Counted from the first letter of the stretch, positions 9,089 through 19,377 are shown. The stretch is DNA of 46,594 bases from Sphingobacteriales bacterium (GCA_947505035.1 CANNIS010000003.1:1-46594), one strand, 5' to 3'. Made by a program: numbers and translations. The notes: generated from the sequence alone by a model not told the origin.

Positions 9089-10720
9089 ATGTCAAACGGA
9101 TTTTTTGTGGTTCCAAAACCAGTAAACGAACCTATTTATAATTATGCTCCTGGAAGTCCAGAAAGAGCCGCTTTAAAAAAAGCAATCGAACAAGCACGCG
9201 CTACGCAAGTAGATATTCCAATGTACATTGGTGGACAAGAGGTTCGCAGTGGTAACAAAGAAACCATTACGCCTCCACATGATCACCAACATGTATTAGG
9301 TCACTTTCATAAAGGAGAGGCAAAACATGTAAGCCAAGCAATTGATGCTGCATTAAAAGCAAAAAAGGCCTGGGCTGCATTAGCCTGGGAACAACGCGCC
9401 GCTATATTTTTAAAAGCAGCCGATTTAATTGCTGGACCCTACAGATATAAATTAAACGCAGCTACCATGTTGGGGCAATCTAAAAATGCATTTCAAGCAG
9501 AGATAGACGCGGCTTGCGAAATCATCGATTTTTTAAGATACAATGTGGCCTATATGTCTGAAATTTATGGACAACAAGTTGGCTCTGGAAAAGGCATGTG
9601 GAACCGCATTGAGCAAAGACCCCTAGAAGGTTTTGTGTTTGCATTAACACCATTTAATTTTACGGCTATTGCTGGAAATTTACCAACCTCTGCTGCCATG
9701 ATGGGCAACGTAGTGGTATGGAAACCTTCGAATACCCAAATTTATTCTGCTAATGTTTTAATGGAAATTTTTAAAGAAGCAGGTGTACCCGATGGCGTAA
9801 TAAATTTAGTTTATGTTTCTGGTCCACAAGCAGGCGAAGTAATTTTTAAACATCCAGATTTTGCAGGTATTCACTTTACCGGTTCAACTGCAGTTTTTCA
9901 AGATATTTGGAAAAGTATTGGAAATAATATTCATCAATACAAAACCTATCCTCGCATTGTAGGCGAAACAGGCGGTAAAGATTTTATCGTAGTACACGAG
10001 TCGGCAGATGTTGCTGCAGCGAGTGTAGCCATTATGCGTGGGGCATTTGAATACCAAGGACAAAAATGTTCTGCGGCATCTCGCGTGTATATTTCTAGTA
10101 AAGTTTGGCCTGCCATTAAAGAAAGAATTCAACACGATATGGCTACTTTTAAAATGGGTGGTACAGAAAATTTTGAAAACTTTATCAACGCGGTTATCGA
10201 CGAAAAATCATTCAATAAATTAGCATCTTATATCGATGCGGCAAAACAAGATAAAAACGTTGAAATTATTGCCGGAGGAAACTATGATAAATCTGTTGGC
10301 TATTTTATCGAACCAACAATTATTGTTGCGCAAGATCCAAGATATGTCACTATGTGCGAAGAATTATTCGGACCTGTATTAACAATTCATATTTTTGATG
10401 ATGCCAAATTCGAAGAAACTTTAGACATCGTAGACACTACTTCTATCTATGCTTTAACTGGCGCTATCATTGCACAAGATCGTTATGCAATTGAATTAGC
10501 TACTAGAAAATTAGAAAATGCGGCAGGTAATTTTTATATCAATGATAAATGTACTGGTGCTGTTGTTGGGCAACAACCCTTTGGTGGCGCAAGAGGTTCG
10601 GGCACGAACGACAAAGCAGGTTCGATGATTAATTTATTAAGATGGGTTTCTCCAAGAACCATCAAAGAAACATTTGATCCAGCAAAAGATTACCGATATC
10701 CATTTATGGATAAAGAATAA
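9089..10720 (+). CDS. pruA: L-glutamate gamma-semialdehyde (1-pyrroline-5-carboxylate) dehydrogenase
   Basis: 543 aa; FALTPFNFTAIAGNLPTSAAMMGNVVVWKPS, GETGGKDF, YQGQKCSAASRVYI, FGGARGSGTNDKAGS. Confidence 0.93.
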   Translation: MSNGFFVVPKPVNEPIYNYAPGSPERAALKKAIEQARATQVDIPMYIGGQEVRSGNKETITPPHDHQHVLGHFHKGEAKHVSQAIDAALKAKKAWAALAWEQRAAIFLKAADLIAGPYRYKLNAATMLGQSKNAFQAEIDAACEIIDFLRYNVAYMSEIYGQQVGSGKGMWNRIEQRPLEGFVFALTPFNFTAIAGNLPTSAAMMGNVVVWKPSNTQIYSANVLMEIFKEAGVPDGVINLVYVSGPQAGEVIFKHPDFAGIHFTGSTAVFQDIWKSIGNNIHQYKTYPRIVGETGGKDFIVVHESADVAAASVAIMRGAFEYQGQKCSAASRVYISSKVWPAIKERIQHDMATFKMGGTENFENFINAVIDEKSFNKLASYIDAAKQDKNVEIIAGGNYDKSVGYFIEPTIIVAQDPRYVTMCEELFGPVLTIHIFDDAKFEETLDIVDTTSIYALTGAIIAQDRYAIELATRKLENAAGNFYINDKCTGAVVGQQPFGGARGSGTNDKAGSMINLLRWVSPRTIKETFDPAKDYRYPFMDKE

Positions 10721-10744
10721 TTAATTTTTAATCAAAAAAATTAA

Positions 10745-12286
10745 ATGGAAAAGAAATTAGCATTACTAAACGAAAAAAAAGCGGCTGCAGCTTTAGGTGG
10801 TGGCCAAGCGAGAATTGATGCCCAACATAAAAAAGGAAAATTAACCGCTAGAGAGCGTATTCACTTTTTAGTAGACGAAGGTTCTTTCGAAGAAATTGGC
10901 ATGATGGTAACCCATCGTTCTAAAGATTTTGGATTAGAAAACGAGCAATACTTAGGCGATGGTGTAGTGACTGGATACGGAACTATTAATGGCCGTACCA
11001 CTTATATTTTTTCTCAAGACTTTACTGTTTTTGGTGGTTCACTTTCCGAAACGCATGCCGAAAAAATTTGTCGCATCATGGATTTGGCCTTGCAAAATGG
11101 CGCACCATTAATTGGCTTGAACGATTCGGGAGGCGCTAGAATCCAAGAGGGTGTTGTGTCTTTGGGTGGCTATGCAGATATTTTTTATCGCAATACTATG
11201 GCTTCGGGTGTAATTCCGCAGCTATCTGGCATCATGGGCCCTTGCGCCGGAGGTGCAGTATATTCTCCTGCCATCACCGATTTTATTTTAATGGTCGAAA
11301 ATACTTCTTACATGTTTGTAACAGGACCAAATGTGGTTAAAACAGTTACACACGAAGAAGTAAGTGCCGAAGAATTAGGTGGAGCATCTACCCATTCTAC
11401 TAAATCTGGCGTGACTCAATTTTCATGTGCCAACGAAATAGAATGCATTGAGCACATTAAAAAACTCTTGAGCTTTATGCCGCAAAATTGCGACGAAGCA
11501 GCTCCTTCAATTCCATACGAAGCGGCTAACGAAACAAGAACAAAGCTAAATAACATCATCCCTGAAAACGCTAATCAACCTTACGATATTCGCGAAGTGA
11601 TTGGAGAAGTAATTGATTCGGATTCTTTTTTAGAAGTACATAAAAATTATGCTGAAAATATTGTGGTTGGTTTTGGTCGCTTAGCCGGCAAAAGCATTGG
11701 TATTGTTGCCAATCAGCCTATGTTCTTAGCAGGCGTACTCGATAACAACGCTTCTATCAAAGCAGCAAGGTTTGTCAGATTTTGTGATTGCTTTAATATT
11801 CCATTATTGGTATTTGAAGATGTACCCGGTTTTTTACCAGGCACCGATCAAGAATGGAACGCCATCATCACCAATGGCGCCAAACTATTATATGCATTTT
11901 GCGAAGCCACTGTTCCACGCATTACAGTTATTACCAGAAAAGCCTATGGTGGTGCTTACGACGTAATGAATTCGAAGCATATTGGAGCAGACATGAATTA
12001 TGCTTGGCCAAGTGCAGAAATTGCAGTAATGGGCGCAAAAGGTGCCGCAGAAATTATTTTCAAAAAAGAAATTTCGGAAGCAAGCGATTCGCAAGCAAAA
12101 TGGTTAGAAAAAGAAAAACAATATTCGGACCTCTTTGCAAACCCATACAGAGCAGCAGAGAGAGGCTTTGTAGACGAAGTGATTGAACCTTCAGAAACCA
12201 GAAATAAATTAATCAAAGCATTTAAAATGCTAGAAAATAAAGCCGTTAAAAACCCAAGAAAAAAACATGGAAATATTCCATTGTAA
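10745..12286 (+). CDS. Acyl-CoA carboxylase, carboxyltransferase beta subunit (propionyl-/methylmalonyl-CoA type)
   Basis: 513 aa; GKLTARERIHFLVDEGSFEE, GLNDSGGARIQEGV, GPCAGGAVYSPAITDF, FEDVPGFLPGTDQE, MNSKHIGADMNYAWPSAEIAVMGAKGAAEIIF. Confidence 0.93.
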   Translation: MEKKLALLNEKKAAAALGGGQARIDAQHKKGKLTARERIHFLVDEGSFEEIGMMVTHRSKDFGLENEQYLGDGVVTGYGTINGRTTYIFSQDFTVFGGSLSETHAEKICRIMDLALQNGAPLIGLNDSGGARIQEGVVSLGGYADIFYRNTMASGVIPQLSGIMGPCAGGAVYSPAITDFILMVENTSYMFVTGPNVVKTVTHEEVSAEELGGASTHSTKSGVTQFSCANEIECIEHIKKLLSFMPQNCDEAAPSIPYEAANETRTKLNNIIPENANQPYDIREVIGEVIDSDSFLEVHKNYAENIVVGFGRLAGKSIGIVANQPMFLAGVLDNNASIKAARFVRFCDCFNIPLLVFEDVPGFLPGTDQEWNAIITNGAKLLYAFCEATVPRITVITRKAYGGAYDVMNSKHIGADMNYAWPSAEIAVMGAKGAAEIIFKKEISEASDSQAKWLEKEKQYSDLFANPYRAAERGFVDEVIEPSETRNKLIKAFKMLENKAVKNPRKKHGNIPL

Positions 12287-12300
12287 AAAATAAATTCCTC

Positions 12301-13431
12301 ATGGCAAAAAAAACTACTACCAAGCCTGCAGCCAAAGCTGCAAGCAAAACTAAAATAGTGACAACCGCTAAGTCGATTGCATTTTTCGAAAAATACATCA
12401 ACAATGCCTCTCCTACTTCTTACGAAAAAAGCGGCCAAAAAATTTGGCTAGATTATATTCGCCCATTAGTAGACGAAACTTATGTAGATAATTATGGAAC
12501 TGCCGTGGGAATCATTAATCCAAAGGCGCCTTATAAAGTGGTGATCGAAGCGCATGCCGACGAAATTTCTTGGTATGTTAATTACATTACTAGCGATGGT
12601 TTAATTTATGTGATTCGCAATGGTGGTTCGGATCACCAGATTGCACCATCGATGCGCGTAAATATTCATACCGACAATGGCATTGTAAATGGCGTATTCG
12701 GCTGGCCAGCTATTCATACCAGAAGTGGCGAAAAAGAAGAAGCTCCTTCTTTAAAAAATATTTTTATTGATTGCGGTTGCATTAGTAAAGAAGAAGTAGA
12801 GAAAAAAGGTATACATGTCGGTTGCGTGGTCACATTCGTAGACGAATTTATGACCTTGAACGATCGCTATTATGTGGGCAGAGCTTTAGATAATAGAGCA
12901 GGTGGATTTATGATTGCAGAAGTAGCCAGGTTATTAAAAGAAAACAAAAAGAAATTACCATTCGGTTTATACATTGTTAATTCGGTTCAAGAAGAAATTG
13001 GATTGCGTGGTGCCGAAATGATTGCACATAAAATTAAACCAAATGTAGCGATCGTTACCGATGTAACACACGATACCAGTACGCCAATGATTAGCAAAAT
13101 TACCCAAGGCGATTTAGCTTGTGGAAAAGGCCCTGTAGTATCTTATGCACCTGCAGTTCAATTAAATTTAAATAAATTAATTATTGAAACTGCCGAAAAA
13201 AATAACATTCCTTTTCAAAGACAAGCTTCTTCGAGATCTACCGGAACCGATACCGATGCCTTTGCCTATTCAAACGACGGCGTAGTATCTGCATTGATTT
13301 CATTGCCTTTAAGATATATGCATACTACCGTAGAAATGATTCACAAAGAAGACGTAGAAAATGTGATCCAATTAATTTACGAATCGTTATTGGTTATTAA
13401 AAATGGCCAAGACTTTAAATATTTAAAATAA
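12301..13431 (+). CDS. M42-family metallopeptidase (aminopeptidase/glutamyl aminopeptidase-like)
   Basis: IEAHADEISWYVNYI, LDNRAGGFMI, NSVQEEIGLRGAEM, STGTDTDAFAYS; Lys/Ala/Thr-rich N-terminal extension. Confidence 0.88.
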   Translation: MAKKTTTKPAAKAASKTKIVTTAKSIAFFEKYINNASPTSYEKSGQKIWLDYIRPLVDETYVDNYGTAVGIINPKAPYKVVIEAHADEISWYVNYITSDGLIYVIRNGGSDHQIAPSMRVNIHTDNGIVNGVFGWPAIHTRSGEKEEAPSLKNIFIDCGCISKEEVEKKGIHVGCVVTFVDEFMTLNDRYYVGRALDNRAGGFMIAEVARLLKENKKKLPFGLYIVNSVQEEIGLRGAEMIAHKIKPNVAIVTDVTHDTSTPMISKITQGDLACGKGPVVSYAPAVQLNLNKLIIETAEKNNIPFQRQASSRSTGTDTDAFAYSNDGVVSALISLPLRYMHTTVEMIHKEDVENVIQLIYESLLVIKNGQDFKYLK

Positions 13432-13435
13432 TCTT

Positions 13436-15466
13436 ATGAAAAAAATAATATTCGCAGCAAGTGTTTTATTCATCAGTGCTTGTTCCCAAAAAACAATTGA
13501 TAAAGCATCCGATCCAATTGTCAATCATATAGACAGTACCACAAGTGCTGGCGAAAACTTTTTTCTTTATGCCAATAACAATTGGTTTAAAAATAATCCT
13601 ATTCATAGTACCGAAAATAGCAATGGTATTTTCAGAACCATTCAAGATACCATTAACAGTACTGTTTTTGCTATCTGCCAAAAAGCAGCGGCAACAAAAG
13701 ACGCAGCCGAAGGTAGTAACGAACAAAAAATAGGCGATTTCTATTCAAGTGGTATGGATACCCTTACGATTGAGAAACTTGGCGTTCAACCATTACAAGA
13801 AGAATTAAATCAAATTGCAGCGATTAAAGACCTGAACGGCTTGATGCAAAATATTGCCAGCCTCAATAAGATTGGCGTTTCGCCTTTGTTTAATTTATTT
13901 GTAGGCAGAGACGATAAAAAATCTAGCGAATATGCCGTGTCTTTATACCAAGGCGGAATAGGCCTTCCAGACCGCGACTATTATTTTAACAGCGATGCCA
14001 GAACAGTTAATATTCGCAACGAATACCAAAAGCATATTACCAATATATTTGTATTGATTGGCGAAACCCAAAACAATGCAAGTCAAAAAACGAATGCTGT
14101 TTTTCAAATAGAAACAGCCTTGGCTAAAGCGAGTAGAAAATTAGCAGACACCCGCGATCCATATAAAAACTACAATAAAATGTCGGTAGCACAACTGAGC
14201 AAGTTGAGCAAAAATATTTCTTTCGAAAATATGTTAAGTATTTATGGCTTAAAAAATGTCGATAGTATTATTGTTGGGCAACCAGAATTTGTGAGTGCAC
14301 TAGGCGAAAGCTTAACTAAATTTACTATTGTAGATTGGCAAGCCTATTTAACTTGGAATGTTATTAATAATTATGCGTCTTATTTGAACAAAGATTTCGA
14401 AAGAGCTAATTTTAATTTTTATAGCACTACTATGTCTGGCACTAAAAGCCAAAAGCCACGCTACAAAAGAATCGTAGAGCAAACCGATGGCGCATTGGGC
14501 GAATTAGTTGGGCAAATTTATGTAGCCAATTATTTACCAAAAGGCACGAAAGAAAAATTACTAGAAATTGGCGAAAATATCAGAACCGTTTATGCTGATC
14601 ATATTAAAACGCTTAGCTGGATGTCGGCCGAAACCAAAACAAAAGCCTTGAGTAAATTAGCAAAGGTAAGTATGAAGGTTGGTTATCCAGATAAATGGAA
14701 AGATCTTTCGAGCGTGAAAATTACACGCGATGCATATTTAACAAATATCAAAAACATTAACCAGTGGTCTTTTGAAAGAAGCATTCAAAAATATGGTAAG
14801 CCCGTAGATAAAACAGAATGGGAGATGACACCACAAACATACAATGCCTATTATAACCCAGTAGATAACGAAATTGTAGTACCTGCTTGTAATATTATTG
14901 TACCAGGTTTTGAAGGGCAAATGCCCGACGATGCTGTTTTATATGGCATTATTGGAGGTTCTACTTTTGGACACGAAATTACACATGGCTTTGATGACCA
15001 AGGTAGTCAATACGATGAAGATGGAAACCTAAAAGACTGGTGGACCAAACAAGACCGCGAAAAATTTACCGAAAAAACAAAAGCAATTGTTGCGCAATAC
15101 AGTGCCTATGTAGTATTAGATAGCATGCATGTAAATGGCGAAGCTACACAAGGCGAAAACATTGCCGATTTAGGCGGTGTAGTTATAGGATACGAAGCAT
15201 TCAAAAAAACCAAACAAGGTAAAAACAACGAAATGATAAATGGCTTAACTGCAGATCAGCGTTACTTCTTAGCCTATGGTTATGCATGGATGGTGAACAG
15301 ACGCCCCGAAAATTTAGCTAGACAAATTATGAGTGATGTGCATTCGCCTAGTGAATTTAGAGTGAATGGACCCGTAGTAAATATTGATGAATTTTACAAA
15401 GCCTTTAATATTCAAAAGGGAGATAAACTTTGGCGCGACGAGAGTCAACGCATTAAAATTTGGTAA
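13436..15466 (+). CDS. M13-family metallopeptidase (neprilysin/PepO-like), predicted lipoprotein
   Basis: Lipobox LFISAC; FGHEITHGFDDQG zinc motif; NGEATQGENIADLGGVVIGYEAF; C-terminal RDESQRIKIW. Confidence 0.93.
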   Translation: MKKIIFAASVLFISACSQKTIDKASDPIVNHIDSTTSAGENFFLYANNNWFKNNPIHSTENSNGIFRTIQDTINSTVFAICQKAAATKDAAEGSNEQKIGDFYSSGMDTLTIEKLGVQPLQEELNQIAAIKDLNGLMQNIASLNKIGVSPLFNLFVGRDDKKSSEYAVSLYQGGIGLPDRDYYFNSDARTVNIRNEYQKHITNIFVLIGETQNNASQKTNAVFQIETALAKASRKLADTRDPYKNYNKMSVAQLSKLSKNISFENMLSIYGLKNVDSIIVGQPEFVSALGESLTKFTIVDWQAYLTWNVINNYASYLNKDFERANFNFYSTTMSGTKSQKPRYKRIVEQTDGALGELVGQIYVANYLPKGTKEKLLEIGENIRTVYADHIKTLSWMSAETKTKALSKLAKVSMKVGYPDKWKDLSSVKITRDAYLTNIKNINQWSFERSIQKYGKPVDKTEWEMTPQTYNAYYNPVDNEIVVPACNIIVPGFEGQMPDDAVLYGIIGGSTFGHEITHGFDDQGSQYDEDGNLKDWWTKQDREKFTEKTKAIVAQYSAYVVLDSMHVNGEATQGENIADLGGVVIGYEAFKKTKQGKNNEMINGLTADQRYFLAYGYAWMVNRRPENLARQIMSDVHSPSEFRVNGPVVNIDEFYKAFNIQKGDKLWRDESQRIKIW

Positions 15467-15467
15467 T

Positions 15468-15502
15468 AAAAAAAACCTCCGAAAAATCGGAGGCTTTTTT
15501 TT
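15468..15502. terminator. Bidirectional terminator between the convergent M13 gene and dnaK
   Basis: CCTCCGA-AAAA-TCGGAGG flanked by A and T runs. Confidence 0.8.
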
Positions 15503-15519
15503 ATGTAAAGAAAGCTTAA

Positions 15520-17445
15520 TTATTTTGCTTCGTCTTCTTTTACTTTTTCTTCTTTTACTTCTTCGAAGTTTACATCTTGTACATTGTCGTCTGCACTTGC
15601 TTCCGGGCCTGCTCCTGGATTTTCTCCAGCAGCTCCTGCTTCTTGCGTTGCTTTATACAATTCTTCTGAAGCCGCTGTCCAAGCTACATTTAAAGCTTCT
15701 TGTGCTGTTGCTAACTCTTCGAAGTTTTTAGCAGTATGCGCTTCTTTCAATTTGGCAAGTGCCGCTTCAATCGCTTCTTTATTTGGAGCAGATAATTTTT
15801 CACCGTATTCTTTCAATTGTTTTTCTGTTGTGAAAATCAATGAATCGGCTGCGTTGATTAAATCTGCTTCTTCTTTTGTTTTACGATCTACTTCTGCATT
15901 GTCTTCTGCTTCGCGTTTCATTTTTTGGATATCTTCATCAGATAATCCAGAACTTGCTTCGATGCGAATTTTTTGCTCTTTGCCTGTTCCTTTATCTTTT
16001 GCACTTACATTTAAAATACCGTTTGCATCAATATCAAAAGTAACTTCTACTTGAGGCACGCCTCTAGGAGCTGGTGGAATGCCATCTAAATGGAAACGAC
16101 CAATAGTTCTATTTTGATTTGCCATTGGGCGCTCTCCTTGTAATACATGGATTTCTACCGAAGGCTGTTGATCTGAAGCGGTTGAAAATACTTCCGATTT
16201 TTTAGAAGGGATTGTGGTATTAGATTCAATTAATCTAGTGAATACACCACCCATGGTTTCGATACCTAAAGAAAGTGGAGTAACGTCTAATAATAAGACA
16301 TCTTTTACATCACCTGTTAATACGCCACCTTGAATAGCCGCTCCAATAGCAACCACTTCGTCTGGATTTACACCTTTTGAAGGCGCTTTGCCAAAGAACT
16401 TTTCTACCGCTTCTTGAATCGCAGGAATACGTGTTGAACCTCCAACTAAAATCACTTCATCAATATCCGAAGTTGATAGACCAGCATTTTTCAAAGCAGA
16501 TTTACAAGGTTCGATGGTACGCTTGATTAATGAATCAGCAAGTGATTCAAATTTTGCTCTTGTTAAAGTGCGCACTAAATGTTTAGGCACGCCATCAACT
16601 GCAGTTACATAAGGTAAATTAATTTCTGATTGTGTAGTAGATGATAATTCGATCTTCGCTTTTTCAGCTGCTTCTTTTAAGCGTTGTAATGCCATCGGAT
16701 CTTTTTTCAAGTCGATGTTTTCTTCTGCTTTAAATTCTGCTGCTAACCAATCAATAATTACATGGTCAAAGTCATCACCACCTAAGTGTGTATCACCGTC
16801 GGTAGATTTTACTTCGAACACGCCACCACCTAATTCTAATACCGACACATCATGTGTTCCACCACCACAGTCGAACACCACAATTTTCATGTCTTTTTGT
16901 GATTTATCAAAACCATAAGCTAGTGCAGCTGCAGTAGGTTCGTTGATAATTCTACGAACAGTTAAACCTGCAATTTCGCCCGCTTCTTTGGTTGCTTGTC
17001 TTTGTGCATCATTGAAATAAGCTGGCACTGTTACCACTGCTTCTTTTACTTCGTAGCCTAAATAATCTTCGGCTGTTTTTTTCATTTTCTGCAAAATCAT
17101 AGCAGATAATTCTTGAGGCGTATACATGCGGTCATCAATTTGTACACGCGGCGTATTGTTATCTCCTTTAACTACTGTATAAGGAACTCTTTCCAATTCC
17201 TTGGTAACTTCTGAAAATGAATTTCCCATAAAACGTTTTATAGAATAAATCGTTTTACGTGGATTTGTGATCGCTTGTCTTTTTGCTGGATCACCAATTT
17301 TACGCTCCCCATTATCTGCAAATGACACGATAGATGGTGTTGTTCTTTTTCCTTCTGAATTTGGAATAACTACTGGCTCATTTCCTTCCATTACGGCAAC
17401 GCATGAGTTTGTTGTTCCTAAATCGATTCCGATAATTTTTGACAT
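15520..17445 (-). CDS. dnaK: Molecular chaperone DnaK (Hsp70)
   Basis: 641 aa; [53 protein letters not shown], acidic C-terminus. Confidence 0.99.
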   Translation of the reverse strand: MSKIIGIDLGTTNSCVAVMEGNEPVVIPNSEGKRTTPSIVSFADNGERKIGDPAKRQAITNPRKTIYSIKRFMGNSFSEVTKELERVPYTVVKGDNNTPRVQIDDRMYTPQELSAMILQKMKKTAEDYLGYEVKEAVVTVPAYFNDAQRQATKEAGEIAGLTVRRIINEPTAAALAYGFDKSQKDMKIVVFDCGGGTHDVSVLELGGGVFEVKSTDGDTHLGGDDFDHVIIDWLAAEFKAEENIDLKKDPMALQRLKEAAEKAKIELSSTTQSEINLPYVTAVDGVPKHLVRTLTRAKFESLADSLIKRTIEPCKSALKNAGLSTSDIDEVILVGGSTRIPAIQEAVEKFFGKAPSKGVNPDEVVAIGAAIQGGVLTGDVKDVLLLDVTPLSLGIETMGGVFTRLIESNTTIPSKKSEVFSTASDQQPSVEIHVLQGERPMANQNRTIGRFHLDGIPPAPRGVPQVEVTFDIDANGILNVSAKDKGTGKEQKIRIEASSGLSDEDIQKMKREAEDNAEVDRKTKEEADLINAADSLIFTTEKQLKEYGEKLSAPNKEAIEAALAKLKEAHTAKNFEELATAQEALNVAWTAASEELYKATQEAGAAGENPGAGPEASADDNVQDVNFEEVKEEKVKEDEAK

Positions 17446-17481
17446 ATACTTGAATTTATTTTGTTCAATTTCTTATTGATA

Positions 17482-17498
17482 TACAATGCTTGTGCCAA
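17482..17498 (-). promoter_or_regulatory. Sigma-54-like -24/-12 element upstream of dnaK
   Basis: Minus strand reads TTGGCAC-AAGCA-TTGTA, compared with consensus YTGGCAC-N5-TTGCW; one mismatch in the -12 element; about 37 nt before the ATG. Confidence 0.45.
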
Positions 17499-17545
17499 TC
17501 CAAAAAACTGACTGTTTTACCGATATTATTGCCCCATAAATGAAA

Positions 17546-17571
17546 AAAACGACATTTTTGGATGTCGTTTT
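17546..17571 (-). terminator. Terminator of the lipoprotein gene at 17604-18683
   Basis: AAAACGACAT-CCAAAA-ATGTCGTTTT followed by T residues on the minus strand. Confidence 0.75.
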
Positions 17572-17603
17572 GTCATAAATTGAATGCCAATGGCATTAAA
17601 TAC

Positions 17604-18683
17604 TTACCTAAAGCCTAAGTCGTTTGCGGTTCCGGCTCCGCGACCGGTAATGTCACCTTCTTTTAAGGCATAAATGGCATCTTGATTTAAATTGGTTTTA
17701 TTCAATTGGTTAAACACCTTGTTCATGCGACTAGAAAAAATACCTAATCCGCCTTCCACGTTGCTATACTCTGGACGGATATCGTTTAATCCACCCGAAC
17801 CATTGTTAATTTCTATGTATTTAGTCAATTCCTCGCCCGCTACGTTGAAATAAAGCTCAAGTGGTGCAATGTATTCTCTGCGAGCAGAAGAACTCGTGAG
17901 CGGGTCTAATTTAGCCTGCAAATAAGTAAAGAATGCTTCGCCTGACAAAGTATAAGAAATCTTTGAGCTGCCATTTGAATTACTCGTTTTGATATTTTCA
18001 AACATCGGCATGTCTACATATTTTTCTTCGGAAGTGCCGGCTAAATCGTCTACTTCTCTAAACTTAAATCGTAAAAAAGTAGTATACATTTTTCCATTGA
18101 TAGCACCACCCCAGCTGAAGGTGTGGTTTAAATAAATTTTAGTGAAACGATTATATAATTTGACTTCGTTTTGTGTGCCACTGAATAAAAAATCTGCTAC
18201 AATGGGTGTGCGTGATTTAGTAATTAATTTGCCATCCAATTTTCTTCTCACAACAATTTGATAGTTAGCCCAAGTAGTATCTCTGTTGATGATTGTATAT
18301 TTAACTTTAAAGCCAGCAGGTGTTTTGTAAAAAATATTATTGGCATTGAAACTACCCGCCTCTTTATTTAAATGAACGGTGTCTAACACAACACTGTCAA
18401 TGTATTTGATATTCGCATCTGTTAAAGGAGTATTGGTGGCGTACAATTTCGCTTCGATTGGATAAGGAAAAATATTTGAATCGGGCACCGAACCTGCAAT
18501 GATCGCACTTCCTTCGTCGTTCAAATAAGCCTTATTGATTTTGATATATTGAACGGCTTCGTCTTTATTGATGATTCCAAAAATTACTGGAATTTCTTTA
18601 TAGGGTGCCGTCACATCAAATTCCGTCGAACATGCCGAAAGTAGCGAAGCAATGGTAGCAAATAATAGGATGATGCGGTTCAT
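17604..18683 (-). CDS. Predicted lipoprotein, Bacteroidota family of unknown function (possibly DUF4249-like)
   Basis: Lipobox IASLLSAC; FDVTAPYKEIPVIFGIINKDEAVQYIKINKAYLNDEGSA resembles uncharacterised Bacteroidota lipoproteins. Confidence 0.55.
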   Translation of the reverse strand: MNRIILLFATIASLLSACSTEFDVTAPYKEIPVIFGIINKDEAVQYIKINKAYLNDEGSAIIAGSVPDSNIFPYPIEAKLYATNTPLTDANIKYIDSVVLDTVHLNKEAGSFNANNIFYKTPAGFKVKYTIINRDTTWANYQIVVRRKLDGKLITKSRTPIVADFLFSGTQNEVKLYNRFTKIYLNHTFSWGGAINGKMYTTFLRFKFREVDDLAGTSEEKYVDMPMFENIKTSNSNGSSKISYTLSGEAFFTYLQAKLDPLTSSSARREYIAPLELYFNVAGEELTKYIEINNGSGGLNDIRPEYSNVEGGLGIFSSRMNKVFNQLNKTNLNQDAIYALKEGDITGRGAGTANDLGFR

Positions 18684-18773
18684 TTATTGTTTTTTTAGCA
18701 AAGATTAAAAATGCGATTAAGAAATGAATAAAAAAAATAATTGACCGCCATATTTAATTAAACTATCAAAAAA

Positions 18774-18800
18774 AAAAGCCGCGAGGGTATCGCGGCTTTT
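18774..18800 (-). terminator. Terminator at the 3' end of the ribosomal protein supercluster (after rplQ)
   Basis: AAAAGCCGCGA-TACCC-TCGCGGCTTTT followed by T10 on the minus strand. Confidence 0.85.
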
Positions 18801-18816
18801 AAAATATTTGGAAAAA

Positions 18817-19362
18817 TTATTCTTCTGTTGAACTTGATTCCTCCGTTGCAGGTGTAATTTCTTCTGCTGGAGTAACTTCTTCTGCTGGAGCATCTGCTAC
18901 AACTGGAGCTGCTACTGCCGCTGGTTCGTCTGCTTTTTTCTTAGCGCGACCACGACGAGTGGTTGCTTTTTCAGTTTTACCTGCTTTAGATGAAAGCATT
19001 AATTCATTATAATCTACTAATTCAATAAAACACATATCCGCATTATCACCAATTCTATTACCCGTTTTAATGATACGAGTGTATCCTCCTGGTCTATCTG
19101 CAATTTTCACTGCGATCTCTCTGAATAAAGTAGTAATAGCATCTTTGTCTTGTAAGTAGCTAAATACAACTCTTCTAGAATTTGTGCTATCGTCTTTTGA
19201 TTTAGTCAACAAAGGCTCTACATAAGTACGCAATGCTTTTGCTTTTGCAACCGTAGTTGTTATGCGTTTGTGTAAAATTAAAGAACAAGCCATATTTGCA
19301 AGCATGGCTTTTCTATGTGGTGTTGTTCTGCCTAAGTGGTTAATTTTCTTACCGTGTCTCAT
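18817..19362 (-). CDS. rplQ: 50S ribosomal protein L17 with C-terminal low-complexity extension
   Basis: [29 protein letters not shown]...; tail [35 protein letters not shown]. Confidence 0.98.
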   Translation of the reverse strand: MRHGKKINHLGRTTPHRKAMLANMACSLILHKRITTTVAKAKALRTYVEPLLTKSKDDSTNSRRVVFSYLQDKDAITTLFREIAVKIADRPGGYTRIIKTGNRIGDNADMCFIELVDYNELMLSSKAGKTEKATTRRGRAKKKADEPAAVAAPVVADAPAEEVTPAEEITPATEESSSTEE

Positions 19363-19377
19363 TTTCTTTTTATTGCT

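Noticed and set aside
8937-9125. 62-aa ORF upstream of pruA
   Set aside because: Overlaps the pruA promoter and start in another frame; no coding signal.
11998-12438. 146-aa minus-strand ORF across the carboxylase/M42 junction
   Set aside because: Overlaps two well-supported genes on the other strand; Phe/Cys-rich shadow sequence.
15584-16054. 156-aa plus-strand ORF antisense to dnaK
   Set aside because: Ser/Ala-rich antisense translation of the DnaK C-terminal region; a coding-bias artefact.
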